Shown: positions 54,645 to 63,319 of the stretch, in pieces
Position numbering within the stretch: position 1 is the stretch's first letter
Layout of the letters: the number at the start of each line of letters is the position of its first letter
Assembly (NCBI RefSeq): GCF_024355225.1
Contig: NZ_VCNH01000008.1
Location: 1,550,001 to 1,614,000, forward strand
DNA: 64,000 bases
Direction of reading: 5' to 3'
From: Roseovarius sp. M141
GTDB taxonomy: Bacteria; Pseudomonadota; Alphaproteobacteria; Rhodobacterales; Rhodobacteraceae
Program-made: the position numbers and the translations under genes
Notes under the pieces: model-generated
What the model was told of the DNA's origin: nothing
Database searches by the model: none
The model's input: the letters and a program-made list of their open reading frames with translations, nothing else

Positions 54645-55682
54645 ATGCCATTGGTTGAAGGTTTCTCATTTGATCTGACGGTTATCTGGGCGTTCCTGAT
54701 CGCCCTTGCCGTGCTGATCTACGTCATCCTCGACGGGTTCGACCTGGGCCTCGGGATGTTGTTCGCGCTGGAGCGAAAGCGCGGCGACCGCGACGTGATG
54801 ATGAACACCGTCGCGCCGGTCTGGGACGGCAACGAGACGTGGCTGGTGCTGGGCGGGGGCGGGTTGCTGGCGGCGTTTCCACTGGCCTACGCGCTGATCC
54901 TGCCCGCGCTCTACATGCCGATCATGGTGATGCTGCTGGCGCTGATCTTTCGCGGTGTGGCGTTCGAATTTCGCTGGCGCGCGGGCGGTGGCGTGACCCG
55001 CGCCGCGTGGGATGCGGCGTTCATCGGTGGGTCGGCCATCGCATCGCTGTGTCAGGGCATCGCGCTGGGCGCGCTGCTTCAGGGAATCCAGATCGACAAG
55101 GCGGCACGCGCCTACTCGGGCGGATGGTGGGACTGGCTGACGCCGTTTTCGCTGACCGTGGGTGTCGCCGTCATGGTTGGCTATATGCTTTTGGGCGCGA
55201 CATGGCTGGTGATGAAAACCAGCGGCGGTCTGCAAGAGCGGATGCGCAAACGCGCCTGGCCGCTGGGGTTGGCGACGGTGGTGTTTATCGGCGTCATTAG
55301 CCTCTGGACGCCATTTTTGCAGGAAGGCTATTACAGCCGTTGGTTCGCAGGCTGGCATATCGGGCTGGCCGCTGGTGTGGGGGTTGCCGTGCTGGCTATT
55401 GCTGCGCTGATGTTCCGCTCGCTGACCATCCACCGGCATGAATACCGCCCCTTCGTGCTGGCGCTGGCGCTGTTCACGCTGTGCTTTGTCGGCCTTGGCG
55501 TGTCGATGTTCCCCTATATCGTGCCGACCGAAGTTACCATCTGGGCGGCGGCGGCGCCCAAGCTGAGTCAGCAGTTCATGCTGATCGGCGCGGTGATCCT
55601 GCTGCCGACGATTCTGGGCTATACCGCCTATGCTTACTGGGTGTTTCGCGGCAAGGTCGATCCCGATAGCGGATACCACTGA
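54645..55682 (+). CDS. cydB: Cytochrome bd-type ubiquinol oxidase subunit II
   Basis: 345-aa membrane subunit. The N-terminal block LIYVILDGFDLGLGMLFAL and NTVAPVWDGNETWLVLGGGG are diagnostic for CydB/CioB. About eight to nine membrane helices follow. Its stop overlaps the ATG of the small DUF2474 gene. Confidence 0.93.
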   Translation: MPLVEGFSFDLTVIWAFLIALAVLIYVILDGFDLGLGMLFALERKRGDRDVMMNTVAPVWDGNETWLVLGGGGLLAAFPLAYALILPALYMPIMVMLLALIFRGVAFEFRWRAGGGVTRAAWDAAFIGGSAIASLCQGIALGALLQGIQIDKAARAYSGGWWDWLTPFSLTVGVAVMVGYMLLGATWLVMKTSGGLQERMRKRAWPLGLATVVFIGVISLWTPFLQEGYYSRWFAGWHIGLAAGVGVAVLAIAALMFRSLTIHRHEYRPFVLALALFTLCFVGLGVSMFPYIVPTEVTIWAAAAPKLSQQFMLIGAVILLPTILGYTAYAYWVFRGKVDPDSGYH

Positions 55683-55807
55683 TGCAGGGGGATGCGCCGC
55701 CGCCAAACCCGCTGTGGCGGCGGTTGCTCTGGTTTGTCGGCATCTGGCTGATGTCCGTCGCAGCGCTGGGCGCGGTGGCCTATGGCATCCGGCTGTTTCT
55801 GGTGTGA
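55682..55807 (+). CDS. DUF2474 small subunit of the bd-type oxidase
   Basis: 41-aa single-span protein beginning in the cydB stop (TGATG). It has a Pro-rich N-terminus, then NPLWRRLLWFVGIWLMSVAA and a helix ending at YGIRLFLV. DUF2474 peptides occur at the end of cio/cyd operons and are thought to stabilise the oxidase like CydX. It ends four bases from the convergent moeA-fusion gene. Confidence 0.85.
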   Translation: MQGDAPPPNPLWRRLLWFVGIWLMSVAALGAVAYGIRLFLV

Positions 55808-55811
55808 GACG

Positions 55812-57947
55812 TTACAGCGCGAAGCTGCCAAAAGGGATGTAGCGCACCGGATCGCCCAGCCGGATCGTGGCGGCGGCGTCGGGCAATTCGACCAGCCCTT
55901 CCGCCCAGCTGAGACCGCTGATGCGGCCCGATCCTTCGGAGGCGAAAACTTCGGCGCGGCCATCCCGGATGCGGGCGCGCAGATATTCGCGGCGGCCCGG
56001 CTTCTTGGCTTTCTCAAAACCCGCCGACATGTAGAAGGCTTGTGGCTCTTGCCAACCCGCCCCGGCCAATAGACCCAATGCCGGGCGCGCGAAGATCAGC
56101 GTGCAAACCAGCGCCGCCACAGGATTGCCCGGCAGGCCGAATACCGGCGCGCCCTGCCACAGGCCCAGCGCCAGCGGGCGGCCCGGTTTCAGCGCGATGC
56201 GCCATTGCTGCATCGCCCCCGCCTCACTCAGCAGGGCCGAGACGTGATCCTCGTCCCCCGCCGATGCGCCGCCCGAGGTGAGGATAACGTCAGCGCGCCC
56301 CGCCGCGTCATCCAGCGCGGCGCGCAATGCGGCGCGGTCGTCGGGGATGCGGCCCATGTCGAGCGCCTCCATCCCCCACGCGCGGATCTGGGCCAGCAGC
56401 ATCGGGCGGTTGGCATCGAAAATCTGCCCAAGGTCGGCCGCGCCTCCTGCCTCGACCAACTCATCCCCGGTCGAGATGACGGCAACGCGCAAACGCTCGA
56501 ACACGTCCACCTTGCCGATCCCGGTGGCGGCCATCAGCGCCAGATCGGCGGGGGTCAGCGCGCGGCCCTTGGGCAGGATTTCGGCGCCCGCGTGCACATC
56601 CTCGCCCGCCTCGCGGGTATTGGCGCCGCGTTTCATTCCGGCGCGAAAGGCGATCTGGCCGCCGCCCTCGCGGGTGTCCTCTTCCAGGATCACGGTATCG
56701 ACGCCGACGGGCACGGCGGCGCCGGTGAGGATGCGGATGGCGTGGCCGGGCGGCACTTTGCCGTCATAGGGCACGCCGGCGGCGGCGCGGCCCGCGACCA
56801 ATGGCAACACCGGATCGCCCGGCGGCAGGCTGCCATGGGCAAAGCCGTAGCCATCCACCGCTGAATTCGGAGTTGGCGGATTGGCGCGCCTGGCCATCGC
56901 ACCTTCGGCCAGAATGCGCCCGCAGGCGTCTGGCACAGCGCAGTGCGCGGGGCGCACCACCGGGTGCAATCCGGCGCGCAGCGCGGCCAGCGCGTCGTCG
57001 ACCGGCGTCCAGTCTACGCCCGCCGGCATGGCAAAACAGTCGTCGCGCAGTGGTGGCGGGGCGGGGGGCGCGTCGTTTTGCGCCAGCTTGCTGAGCAATT
57101 CTCCATGTCCTGCGCCAAGTATCCAAGCCTCCTCGCGCGCCGCTTCCGGAAGGTCCGTCATCATTGCGCTCAGCTGATCCGCCGATAGCCGCGACAGCGC
57201 GCGCGCCAATATCGTGACCTGCACCGCGTCGCGGATTGGCGTGGTTTGGTCCTGTGCCATCGCGGATTTCACCGCAGGTTCGATCAGCCCCGGCCAGATC
57301 TCGGCCAGCACGATTGGCGCATTTTCATGCGGCTCGAACGGCCAGATGGCGACGCCTTCTTGCCTGCGCAGCCGCGCCAGCATCGGCAGGCCCATCAACA
57401 CCTGACTGCCTACGGTCGGCGGAAAGCACAGCTGAAAACAGCTGCTGGCCGCCTTGGCGACCATGTCGCAGGCGCGTTTTTCGGCGATCAGATCGAACGC
57501 GATCCCCTCTTTGCGGTAGGGAACGCCCGGCCAGCGGTCGCGGTGGGTCTTGCCCCAGAACGGCCCCGGCCCATCGAAATGCGCGTTCATCGCCTCGGCC
57601 ACGTCAAAGCGGTTGTTTTCGCCCGTCTGGCTGTCGGTAATGCGTGCCCCCAGCCAGTCCCACAGGTCCAGCGGGTTGTCCCCGCCCGTGACGCGCCGGG
57701 CGACCCCTTTGGGGTAACCAAAGGGAAAATCGAATGTCGCCAGCAGGCGGCGCCCGGCGGTGCGTTCATCCCCGATGATCCGGGTAATATGTGCTTCGGC
57801 TTCGATCCGGGTACGGCAGTAGATCGGATCCTGCGGCGTGCCTGCCCTCACAAAGCCTATCCAGATCGCGTCCTTGGACGGACGTGCAGGCGCGCGCACC
57901 CCGGAGGCGGACCAGTCCACGACGAGGACGCTGTCAAAGCCCCTCAC
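55812..57947 (-). CDS. moeA: Molybdopterin molybdotransferase (MoeA/Glp) fused to an RNase H-like N-terminal domain
   Basis: 711 aa in two parts. Residues 1-300 (FDSVLVVDWSASGVRA, LATFDFPFGYPKG, EIWPGLIEP) look like a DUF429-type RNase H-fold domain. Residues 310-711 are MoeA: NSAVDGYGFAHG, RILTGAAVPVGVDTVILEED, VISTGDELVEAG, ILTSGGASAGDEDHV and VFGLPGNPVAALV. MoeA inserts molybdate into molybdopterin. The GTG start overlaps the mobB stop by four bases, so it is coupled to mobB and mobA. The role of the fused domain is unknown. Confidence 0.87.
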   Translation of the reverse strand: MRGFDSVLVVDWSASGVRAPARPSKDAIWIGFVRAGTPQDPIYCRTRIEAEAHITRIIGDERTAGRRLLATFDFPFGYPKGVARRVTGGDNPLDLWDWLGARITDSQTGENNRFDVAEAMNAHFDGPGPFWGKTHRDRWPGVPYRKEGIAFDLIAEKRACDMVAKAASSCFQLCFPPTVGSQVLMGLPMLARLRRQEGVAIWPFEPHENAPIVLAEIWPGLIEPAVKSAMAQDQTTPIRDAVQVTILARALSRLSADQLSAMMTDLPEAAREEAWILGAGHGELLSKLAQNDAPPAPPPLRDDCFAMPAGVDWTPVDDALAALRAGLHPVVRPAHCAVPDACGRILAEGAMARRANPPTPNSAVDGYGFAHGSLPPGDPVLPLVAGRAAAGVPYDGKVPPGHAIRILTGAAVPVGVDTVILEEDTREGGGQIAFRAGMKRGANTREAGEDVHAGAEILPKGRALTPADLALMAATGIGKVDVFERLRVAVISTGDELVEAGGAADLGQIFDANRPMLLAQIRAWGMEALDMGRIPDDRAALRAALDDAAGRADVILTSGGASAGDEDHVSALLSEAGAMQQWRIALKPGRPLALGLWQGAPVFGLPGNPVAALVCTLIFARPALGLLAGAGWQEPQAFYMSAGFEKAKKPGRREYLRARIRDGRAEVFASEGSGRISGLSWAEGLVELPDAAATIRLGDPVRYIPFGSFAL

Positions 57948-58447
57948 AGGTCAAGCTCGCGCAGGATAAAGTCGGCGATGGTGGACGTGTCGTTCAGATT
58001 CAGCACCGGGCAATCCACCTGCGATGCGACATCCGCCGGGGTGTCGGTGGCGATGGCGCGGATCGTCGGATCACCCGGCGCGATCAGCGGGTTCCCCGCG
58101 CTGGTGCGCCACGCCTCTATCTTGGGGTGGCGGCACTGCTTGTAGCCTTCGATCAGGACCAGATCGACGGGGCTGAGCCGCGCCAGCAGATCGGCCAGCG
58201 GCGGTTCGGGCGCGCCGCGCAATTCCTGCATCAGGGCGATACGCGTGCCAGAGACCAGCAGCACTTCGCCCGCGCCGGCCGCGCGGTGGCGATAGCTGTC
58301 GCGCCCCGGCTGATCCACGTCAAAGCTGTGATGCGCGTGTTTGACCGTCGAAACGGTCAGGCCGCGTCCGGTGATTTCGGTCACCAGCCGTTCCATCAGG
58401 CCGGTCTTGCCGGCGTTCTTCCATCCGGTGATGCCGTATATCTTCAT
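57944..58447 (-). CDS. mobB: Molybdopterin-guanine dinucleotide biosynthesis adaptor MobB
   Basis: 167-aa P-loop GTP-binding protein. Walker A is YGITGWKNAGKTGLMERL; TVKHAHHSFDVDQPGRDSYR and LVLIEGYKQCRHPKIE are typical of MobB. It assists MobA in making MGD for bis-MGD enzymes such as the formate dehydrogenase in this window. ATG 58447 overlaps the mobA stop (ATGA). Confidence 0.92.
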   Translation of the reverse strand: MKIYGITGWKNAGKTGLMERLVTEITGRGLTVSTVKHAHHSFDVDQPGRDSYRHRAAGAGEVLLVSGTRIALMQELRGAPEPPLADLLARLSPVDLVLIEGYKQCRHPKIEAWRTSAGNPLIAPGDPTIRAIATDTPADVASQVDCPVLNLNDTSTIADFILRELDL

Positions 58448-59046
58448 GTTTGCGCCTTCTGCATGGCCTGCGCGCGGGCCAGATCTTCGGGGGTGTTGAC
58501 GTTGAAAAACGGATCCCCCGCGCCGTCGAACATGGCCGTGGCCGCGCCATGCGCGTCGGTCCATTGCACAACCTTGCGCAGGCCGCCCTCCAGCGCGGCG
58601 CGCAGATCATGGCGCAGGGCGACTGGCCAGAGGCCGAAGGTTGGGTGGCGCCCGTCGGGCGTGGCCGCCAGCGCGAGCGGCGTTTCCATCCCCTCGGTGG
58701 CCAGCACGAGGCGCGCGGTCAGATCGCAGGGAAAGAACGGCGTGTCGGCGGCGACGGAAACAACCGTTTCCGCGCCCTCCTGCGCGGCCCAGTCAAGGCC
58801 CGCCAGCACCCCGGCCAGAGGCCCGACAAAGCCCTCCAGCGGATCGGCCAGCACCGGCAGCCCGAACTGCGCAAACCGCGCCGGATCGCCGTTGGCGTTG
58901 ATCGCGGCGGCGGCGACCTGTGGCAGTGTCCGCTCCAGCACCTGATCCAGAAGGGTGGTCCCTCCCAGCGGCAGCAGCCCCTTGTCCCCGCCGCCCATGC
59001 GCGTGGCACGTCCCCCGGCAAGGATGATGGCAAAGGGCTGTTTCAT
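58444..59046 (-). CDS. mobA: Molybdenum cofactor guanylyltransferase MobA
   Basis: 200-aa nucleotidyltransferase joining GMP to molybdopterin. Motifs: AIILAGGRATRMGGGDKGLL at the N-terminus, then PLAGVLAGLDWA, SVAADTPFFPCDL and FFNVNTPEDLA. It is the first gene of a mobA-mobB-moeA operon on the minus strand. Confidence 0.93.
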   Translation of the reverse strand: MKQPFAIILAGGRATRMGGGDKGLLPLGGTTLLDQVLERTLPQVAAAAINANGDPARFAQFGLPVLADPLEGFVGPLAGVLAGLDWAAQEGAETVVSVAADTPFFPCDLTARLVLATEGMETPLALAATPDGRHPTFGLWPVALRHDLRAALEGGLRKVVQWTDAHGAATAMFDGAGDPFFNVNTPEDLARAQAMQKAQT

Positions 59047-59233
59047 ATGGTCATCCTCGCTCGGGCGCTGATTGGTCGGGCCGTGGTCGGCATTGCCCGG
59101 ATGTCTTAGTCCGGCAGGGCATCACCCGCAAGGATCCGGCCCCGGCGCGCAATGTCGCAGTGATGCGCGGGGGCATGCATCTGGCGCAGAATGGGGCCGA
59201 TGGCCCGAGTGCGGCGCAGCGTTTCCGGCGCAG

Positions 59234-60124
59234 TCACGAACCTGCCCCCTTGCGGCGGTGCTTGCCCTCCTCCTCGGCGACGGTGGCGGGATCGGCGTCG
59301 CGGATCAGACGCTCTTCGCCCGCAAGGCAGACAAAGCGGCGTCCGCGCAGCCGCCCGATCAATGTCAGGCCGACCTGCTGCGCAATTTCCACCCCCCAGG
59401 CGGTAAAGCCCGAGCGCGAGGCAAGGATGGGAATACCCATCAGCGCCGTCTTGATGACCATCTCGGAGGTCAGCCGCCCTGTGGTATAGAGCATCTTGCC
59501 CTCGGGCCCCACGCCCGTCGACAGCATCCAGCCGGCGATCTTGTCGACCGCGTTATGGCGCCCGACATCCTCCATATAGACCAGCGGGCGACCGCCCTCG
59601 CACAGGACCGTGCCATGGATCGCCCCCGCCGTCAGATACAGCGACGGTGTCGTGTTGATGATATGCGCCAGCGCATAGAGGTCGGAGGTGTGCAGCGTCG
59701 CTTGTGGCAGGGTGACGCCCTCCAGCCCTTCCATCATGTCGCCAAAGACGGTGCCGACAGCGCAGCCGCTGGTGCGGGTCTTTTTCTTCAGCTTGTCCTC
59801 ATAGGTGGTCTGCCCGTCGGTGCGCACGACCACCGTCTCAAGCTCGTCGTCGTAATCGACCTGCTGCACGTTCTCGCCATCCTTCAGCATGCCCTGATTG
59901 CGCAGAAACCCCAGCGCCAGATATTCGGGGTAATCCCCGATCGTCATGGCGGTCACGATCTCCTGCGCGTTCAGAAATATCGTCAGGGGTCGTTCCTCGA
60001 CCACGTCGATGGTCTGGGGTGTGCCGGTCTGGTCAGTGCCGGTGACGGCGCGCGTCAACCCGGTGGCGCCGGGTGCGGGGGCGATGATGTAGGGGCTGGT
60101 GTCATCCGAACGGGGCAATTGCAT
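59234..60124 (-). CDS. fdhD: Formate dehydrogenase accessory sulfurtransferase FdhD
   Basis: About 296 aa. FdhD passes sulfur from a cysteine desulfurase to the molybdenum cofactor of formate dehydrogenase. Family motifs: ERPLTIFLNAQEIVTAMTIG, EYLALGFLRNQGM, TRTSGCAVGTVFGD, YMEDVGRHNAVDKIAGWML and GRLTSEMVIKTALMGIPILA. The usual CxxC loop keeps only the first Cys here. ATG 60124 lies directly after AGGAG, so the TTG two codons later may be the real start. An upstream extension to 60355 is not family sequence. Confidence 0.9.
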   Translation of the reverse strand: MQLPRSDDTSPYIIAPAPGATGLTRAVTGTDQTGTPQTIDVVEERPLTIFLNAQEIVTAMTIGDYPEYLALGFLRNQGMLKDGENVQQVDYDDELETVVVRTDGQTTYEDKLKKKTRTSGCAVGTVFGDMMEGLEGVTLPQATLHTSDLYALAHIINTTPSLYLTAGAIHGTVLCEGGRPLVYMEDVGRHNAVDKIAGWMLSTGVGPEGKMLYTTGRLTSEMVIKTALMGIPILASRSGFTAWGVEIAQQVGLTLIGRLRGRRFVCLAGEERLIRDADPATVAEEEGKHRRKGAGS

Positions 60125-60181
60125 CTCCTGACGGGGGCCATTAGGCAAGACGGAATTCCCATCCTTGCCGGCGTGTATCCG

Positions 60182-60901
60182 ATGACACCAGAGACCACCA
60201 AATCCACCTACTGGCAAGGCGTGCGGGCAGGGGCGCCTTTCATTCTGGTGCTGGTGCCGTTCGCGCTGCTCTTTGGCGTCGTGGCGACCGAGGCGGGATT
60301 GAATCTGGTCGAAACGCTGGCCTTTTCCGCGCTGGTTGTCGCGGGGGCGGCGCAATTCACCGCGGTTCAGCTATTGTCCGAGCATGCGCCGACGATCATC
60401 GTGTGCCTCACTGCGCTGGCTGTCAATCTGCGCATGGCGATGTATTCGGCATCCCTGACGCCGCATCTGGGGCGTGCGCCCTTGGGCAAACGGGCGCTGG
60501 TGGCCTATCTGATGGTCGATCAGGCCTATGCCGGCGCGATCCTCGCCTATGAGAAGAATCCCGGCTGGAGCATTGCGCAAAAACTGGCCTTCTACTTTGG
60601 CGCGGTTTCGCCGCTGGTGCCGTTATGGCTGATCTTCACCGTGGTTGGCGCGGTGGTAGGCAGTGCAATCCCGCCCGAATTCGCGCTGGATTTCGCGGTG
60701 CCGATCACGTTTCTGGCGATGATCGCACCGATGCTGCGCAGCACGGCGCATGTCGTGGCGGCACTGGTGTCCATCGCCGTGTCGCTGTCGCTGGCGTTCA
60801 TCCCCTACAGTCTGGGGCTGTTGGTGGCGGGTGCCGCGGGCATGATCGCTGGCGCTCAGGTTGAACTGATACTGGCGCGTCGGTCGGAGGCGGGTCTGTG
60901 A
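60182..60901 (+). CDS. azlC: AzlC family branched-chain amino acid exporter subunit
   Basis: 239-aa membrane protein with several helices. The start ATG 60182 gives YWQGVRAGAPFILVLVPFAL and LFGVVATEAGL, followed by AGAAQFTAVQLLSEHAP, all typical of AzlC. With AzlD it exports branched-chain amino acids or related compounds. The longer plus-strand frame upstream (from 59072) is antisense to fdhD and was not used. Confidence 0.9.
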   Translation: MTPETTKSTYWQGVRAGAPFILVLVPFALLFGVVATEAGLNLVETLAFSALVVAGAAQFTAVQLLSEHAPTIIVCLTALAVNLRMAMYSASLTPHLGRAPLGKRALVAYLMVDQAYAGAILAYEKNPGWSIAQKLAFYFGAVSPLVPLWLIFTVVGAVVGSAIPPEFALDFAVPITFLAMIAPMLRSTAHVVAALVSIAVSLSLAFIPYSLGLLVAGAAGMIAGAQVELILARRSEAGL

Positions 60902-61230
60902 GGGATATTGCAACGCTCGACATCTGGATCACGATCATCTGCCTTGGGCTGGGCAGTTTCGGTCTGCGCTTCGTCTTTCTCGGCCTGATCGGAGATCGCC
61001 CGATGCCGGCATGGGTGCTGCGGCATCTGCGCTATACGGCCGTCGCCGTACTGCCCGGCCTTGTCGCGCCGATGGTGGTCTGGCCGCCCGCCACCGGCGG
61101 CACACTGGACGCCGCCCGGCTGACGGCCGCCTGCGTCACGATCATCGCAGGGCTGATCACACGCAACGTGCTGGCAGCGATCATAGCGGGCGCCGTGGCG
61201 CTATATCTGATGCTCTATCTGGTAGGATAG
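60898..61230 (+). CDS. azlD: AzlD domain-containing protein
   Basis: 110-aa membrane protein with three to four helices (WITIICLGLGSFGLRFVFLG, then MPAWVLRHLRYTAVAVLPGL). The GTG start overlaps the azlC stop by four bases (GTGA). It is the small partner of AzlC. Confidence 0.9.
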   Translation: MRDIATLDIWITIICLGLGSFGLRFVFLGLIGDRPMPAWVLRHLRYTAVAVLPGLVAPMVVWPPATGGTLDAARLTAACVTIIAGLITRNVLAAIIAGAVALYLMLYLVG

Positions 61231-61252
61231 CCTGCCGCGATGCACGCGACAG

Positions 61253-61275
61253 GGTGGATGGACGTATGATCCACC
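61253..61275. terminator. Possible bidirectional terminator
   Basis: GGTGGAT at 61253-61259 and ATCCACC at 61269-61275 form a perfect 7-bp stem with a 9-base loop between the convergent azlD and pckA genes. There is no clear T tract. Confidence 0.4.
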
Positions 61276-61328
61276 ACAGGGAAGGCGTCACCAATCGGCG
61301 CGCCCGTCCTGCCATTCCGGCGGCGCCA

Positions 61329-62927
61329 TCACCCGATGGCAGCGGCCCGCACGTCCTCATCGATATGGGACAGATACTGCTCGAAGTTCTCCGCGAACAT
61401 CCTGACCAGCTTCGCCGCCTGCCGGTCATAGCTGTCGGGCTTGTCCCAGGTGCGGCGCGGGTCCAGCAGAACGGTGGGAACGCCGGGTGCGTCGACCGGC
61501 ACTTCGAAGCCGAAATTGGCGTCGGTGCGGAACTTCACAGCGTTCAGCGAGCCGTCGAGCGCTGCGGTCAACAGGGCGCGTGTCGCCTTGATCGGCATGC
61601 GCGCTCCGGTGCCATAGGCGCCGCCTGTCCAGCCGGTGTTGACCAGCCAGCAGGTCGCGCCGTGCTTGGCGATCTTGGCGCGCAGAAGATTGCCGTAGAC
61701 TTCGGGCCGACGCGGCATGAAAGGCGCGCCAAAGCAGGTCGAGAAGGTCGGCTCGGGTTCGGTCACGCCGCGCTCGGTGCCGGCCACCTTGGAGGTGAAC
61801 CCCGACAGGAAGTGGTACATGGCCTGCGCCGGGGTGAGCCGCGCGATGGGGGGCAGCACGCCGAACGCATCGCAGGTCAGCATGATTATATTCTTGGGGT
61901 GCCCGCCGATGGCCGTGTTGCTGGCGTTCGAGATATATTCCAGCGGGTAGGCGCAGCGGGTGTTCGCGGTCAGGCTGTCATCCTCGAAATCCAGCTCGCG
62001 GGTGTTTTCATCGAACACCATGTTTTCGATCACGGTGCCGAATTTGCTGGTCGTCGCGTAGATTTCCGGCTCGGCCTCGGGGTCCAGGTTGATCGTCTTG
62101 GCATAGCAGCCCCCTTCGAAGTTGAAGGTGCCACGGTCTGACCAGCCATGTTCGTCGTCCCCGATCAGTGTGCGATCGGGATCCGCTGACAGTGTCGTCT
62201 TGCCGGTGCCCGACAGACCAAAGAAGATGGCAGTATCGACCGGATTGTTCTTGGCGTGGTTGGCCGAGCAATGCATCGGCATGATGTCTTTCTCGGGCAG
62301 CAGGTAGTTCAGCAGCGAGAAGACCGATTTCTTGTTTTCGCCCGCGTATTCGGTGCCGCCGATCAGGATGATCTTGCGGTCGAAATTCATGGCGATGACG
62401 GTTTCCGACCGGCAGTCGTGCTTTTTCGGGTCCGCCTGAAAGCCGGGGCAGTTGATCACAGTGAAATCGGCGATGAAATGGTCCAGCGCGTCCCGCTCGG
62501 GGCGGCGCAGAAGGTGGCGGATGAACAGGCCATGCCAGGCCAGTTCGGTCACCATGCGCACCTTGATCGCGTGGGCCGGATCGGCGCCGCCAACCAGATC
62601 CTGCACATAATAGGTCCCGCCGGCCATGTAGGCGACCATGTCGTCATACAGCGCATCGAACCCTTCGGGCGACATCTCGGCGTTGTTTTCCCACCAGATC
62701 GTGCCTTCGACGCTGGGGGTCTTGACCACATGCTTGTCCTTGGGCGAGCGGCCCGTGAACTTGCCGGTCGAAACCAGAAAGGCACCGCCGCGTCCCAGCG
62801 CGCCTTCGCCGTTTTTCAACGCAGCCTCGATGAGGGCCGGTTCGATCAGGTTGTAATGCACGTCACCAAGCCCTGTGATCCCTTGATCTTCCAGGCGGAA
62901 TTTCGGATTTACCCGTCCCAATGTCAT
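61329..62927 (-). CDS. pckA: Phosphoenolpyruvate carboxykinase (ATP)
   Basis: 532-aa gluconeogenic enzyme converting oxaloacetate and ATP to phosphoenolpyruvate. The P-loop is [19 protein letters not shown]; other motifs are [10 protein letters not shown] near the N-terminus, [20 protein letters not shown] with metal and substrate ligands, and [18 protein letters not shown] 62927 ([10 protein letters not shown]) matches the family start. It is divergent from chvI, the usual alphaproteobacterial arrangement. Confidence 0.95.
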   Translation of the reverse strand: MTLGRVNPKFRLEDQGITGLGDVHYNLIEPALIEAALKNGEGALGRGGAFLVSTGKFTGRSPKDKHVVKTPSVEGTIWWENNAEMSPEGFDALYDDMVAYMAGGTYYVQDLVGGADPAHAIKVRMVTELAWHGLFIRHLLRRPERDALDHFIADFTVINCPGFQADPKKHDCRSETVIAMNFDRKIILIGGTEYAGENKKSVFSLLNYLLPEKDIMPMHCSANHAKNNPVDTAIFFGLSGTGKTTLSADPDRTLIGDDEHGWSDRGTFNFEGGCYAKTINLDPEAEPEIYATTSKFGTVIENMVFDENTRELDFEDDSLTANTRCAYPLEYISNASNTAIGGHPKNIIMLTCDAFGVLPPIARLTPAQAMYHFLSGFTSKVAGTERGVTEPEPTFSTCFGAPFMPRRPEVYGNLLRAKIAKHGATCWLVNTGWTGGAYGTGARMPIKATRALLTAALDGSLNAVKFRTDANFGFEVPVDAPGVPTVLLDPRRTWDKPDSYDRQAAKLVRMFAENFEQYLSHIDEDVRAAAIG

Positions 62928-63319
62928 GACAGTCGCTCTCCAATTTCTGGTCATTGCCGACCTCTTGGCCTTTGTGGGCGTGTGCAGCGCAGTGGCTGCC
63001 TGCACGGCGGTCCGGCCCCGGCATGGCGGGGTCATAGCATGCGGATTTATGGAATGAACAGATCGCTTTGGCGCGGTTAGCGCAACCAATTCCGAGTTAG
63101 CGCAATCACCGGGGGCAGGCGCGCCGCCACCGGCCGAAGACCGCCTGAGAGCTGCCGGCGATGCAGAAAAGTGAGTCATATTAGCCATTGGTTATGGAAA
63201 TCAGGCCCAAATAGGGCGGTCGCGAAGGGTGATTCGTGAATGGGGATTGATCGCGAAACCAAATCAGAAGCATATTGATATAAAAAATCAGGCAATCTGA
63301 GCAGTATAAGGAATACGAC
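62928..63319. promoter_or_regulatory. Divergent pckA/chvI promoter region
   Basis: 392 bases. The pckA side holds two direct repeats described separately. The chvI side becomes AT-rich (63270-63310), as expected for its promoter. No gene is supported. Confidence 0.5.
63076..63108. repeat. Tandem operator-like repeats GTTAGCGCAAYCA
   Basis: Two 13-base copies, GTTAGCGCAACCA at 63076-63088 and GTTAGCGCAATCA at 63096-63108, start exactly 20 bases apart. Each resembles half or a shortened form of the palindrome GTTAGCGCTAAC, which is like LacI-family sites of central carbon control in Alphaproteobacteria. They lie about 150-180 bases upstream of pckA. Confidence 0.45.

Noticed and set aside
59072..60181. 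Plus-strand extension of azlC by 370 codons
   Set aside because: This part is antisense to fdhD and rich in the His/Arg/Gly residues typical of antisense frames. AzlC similarity begins at ATG 60182.
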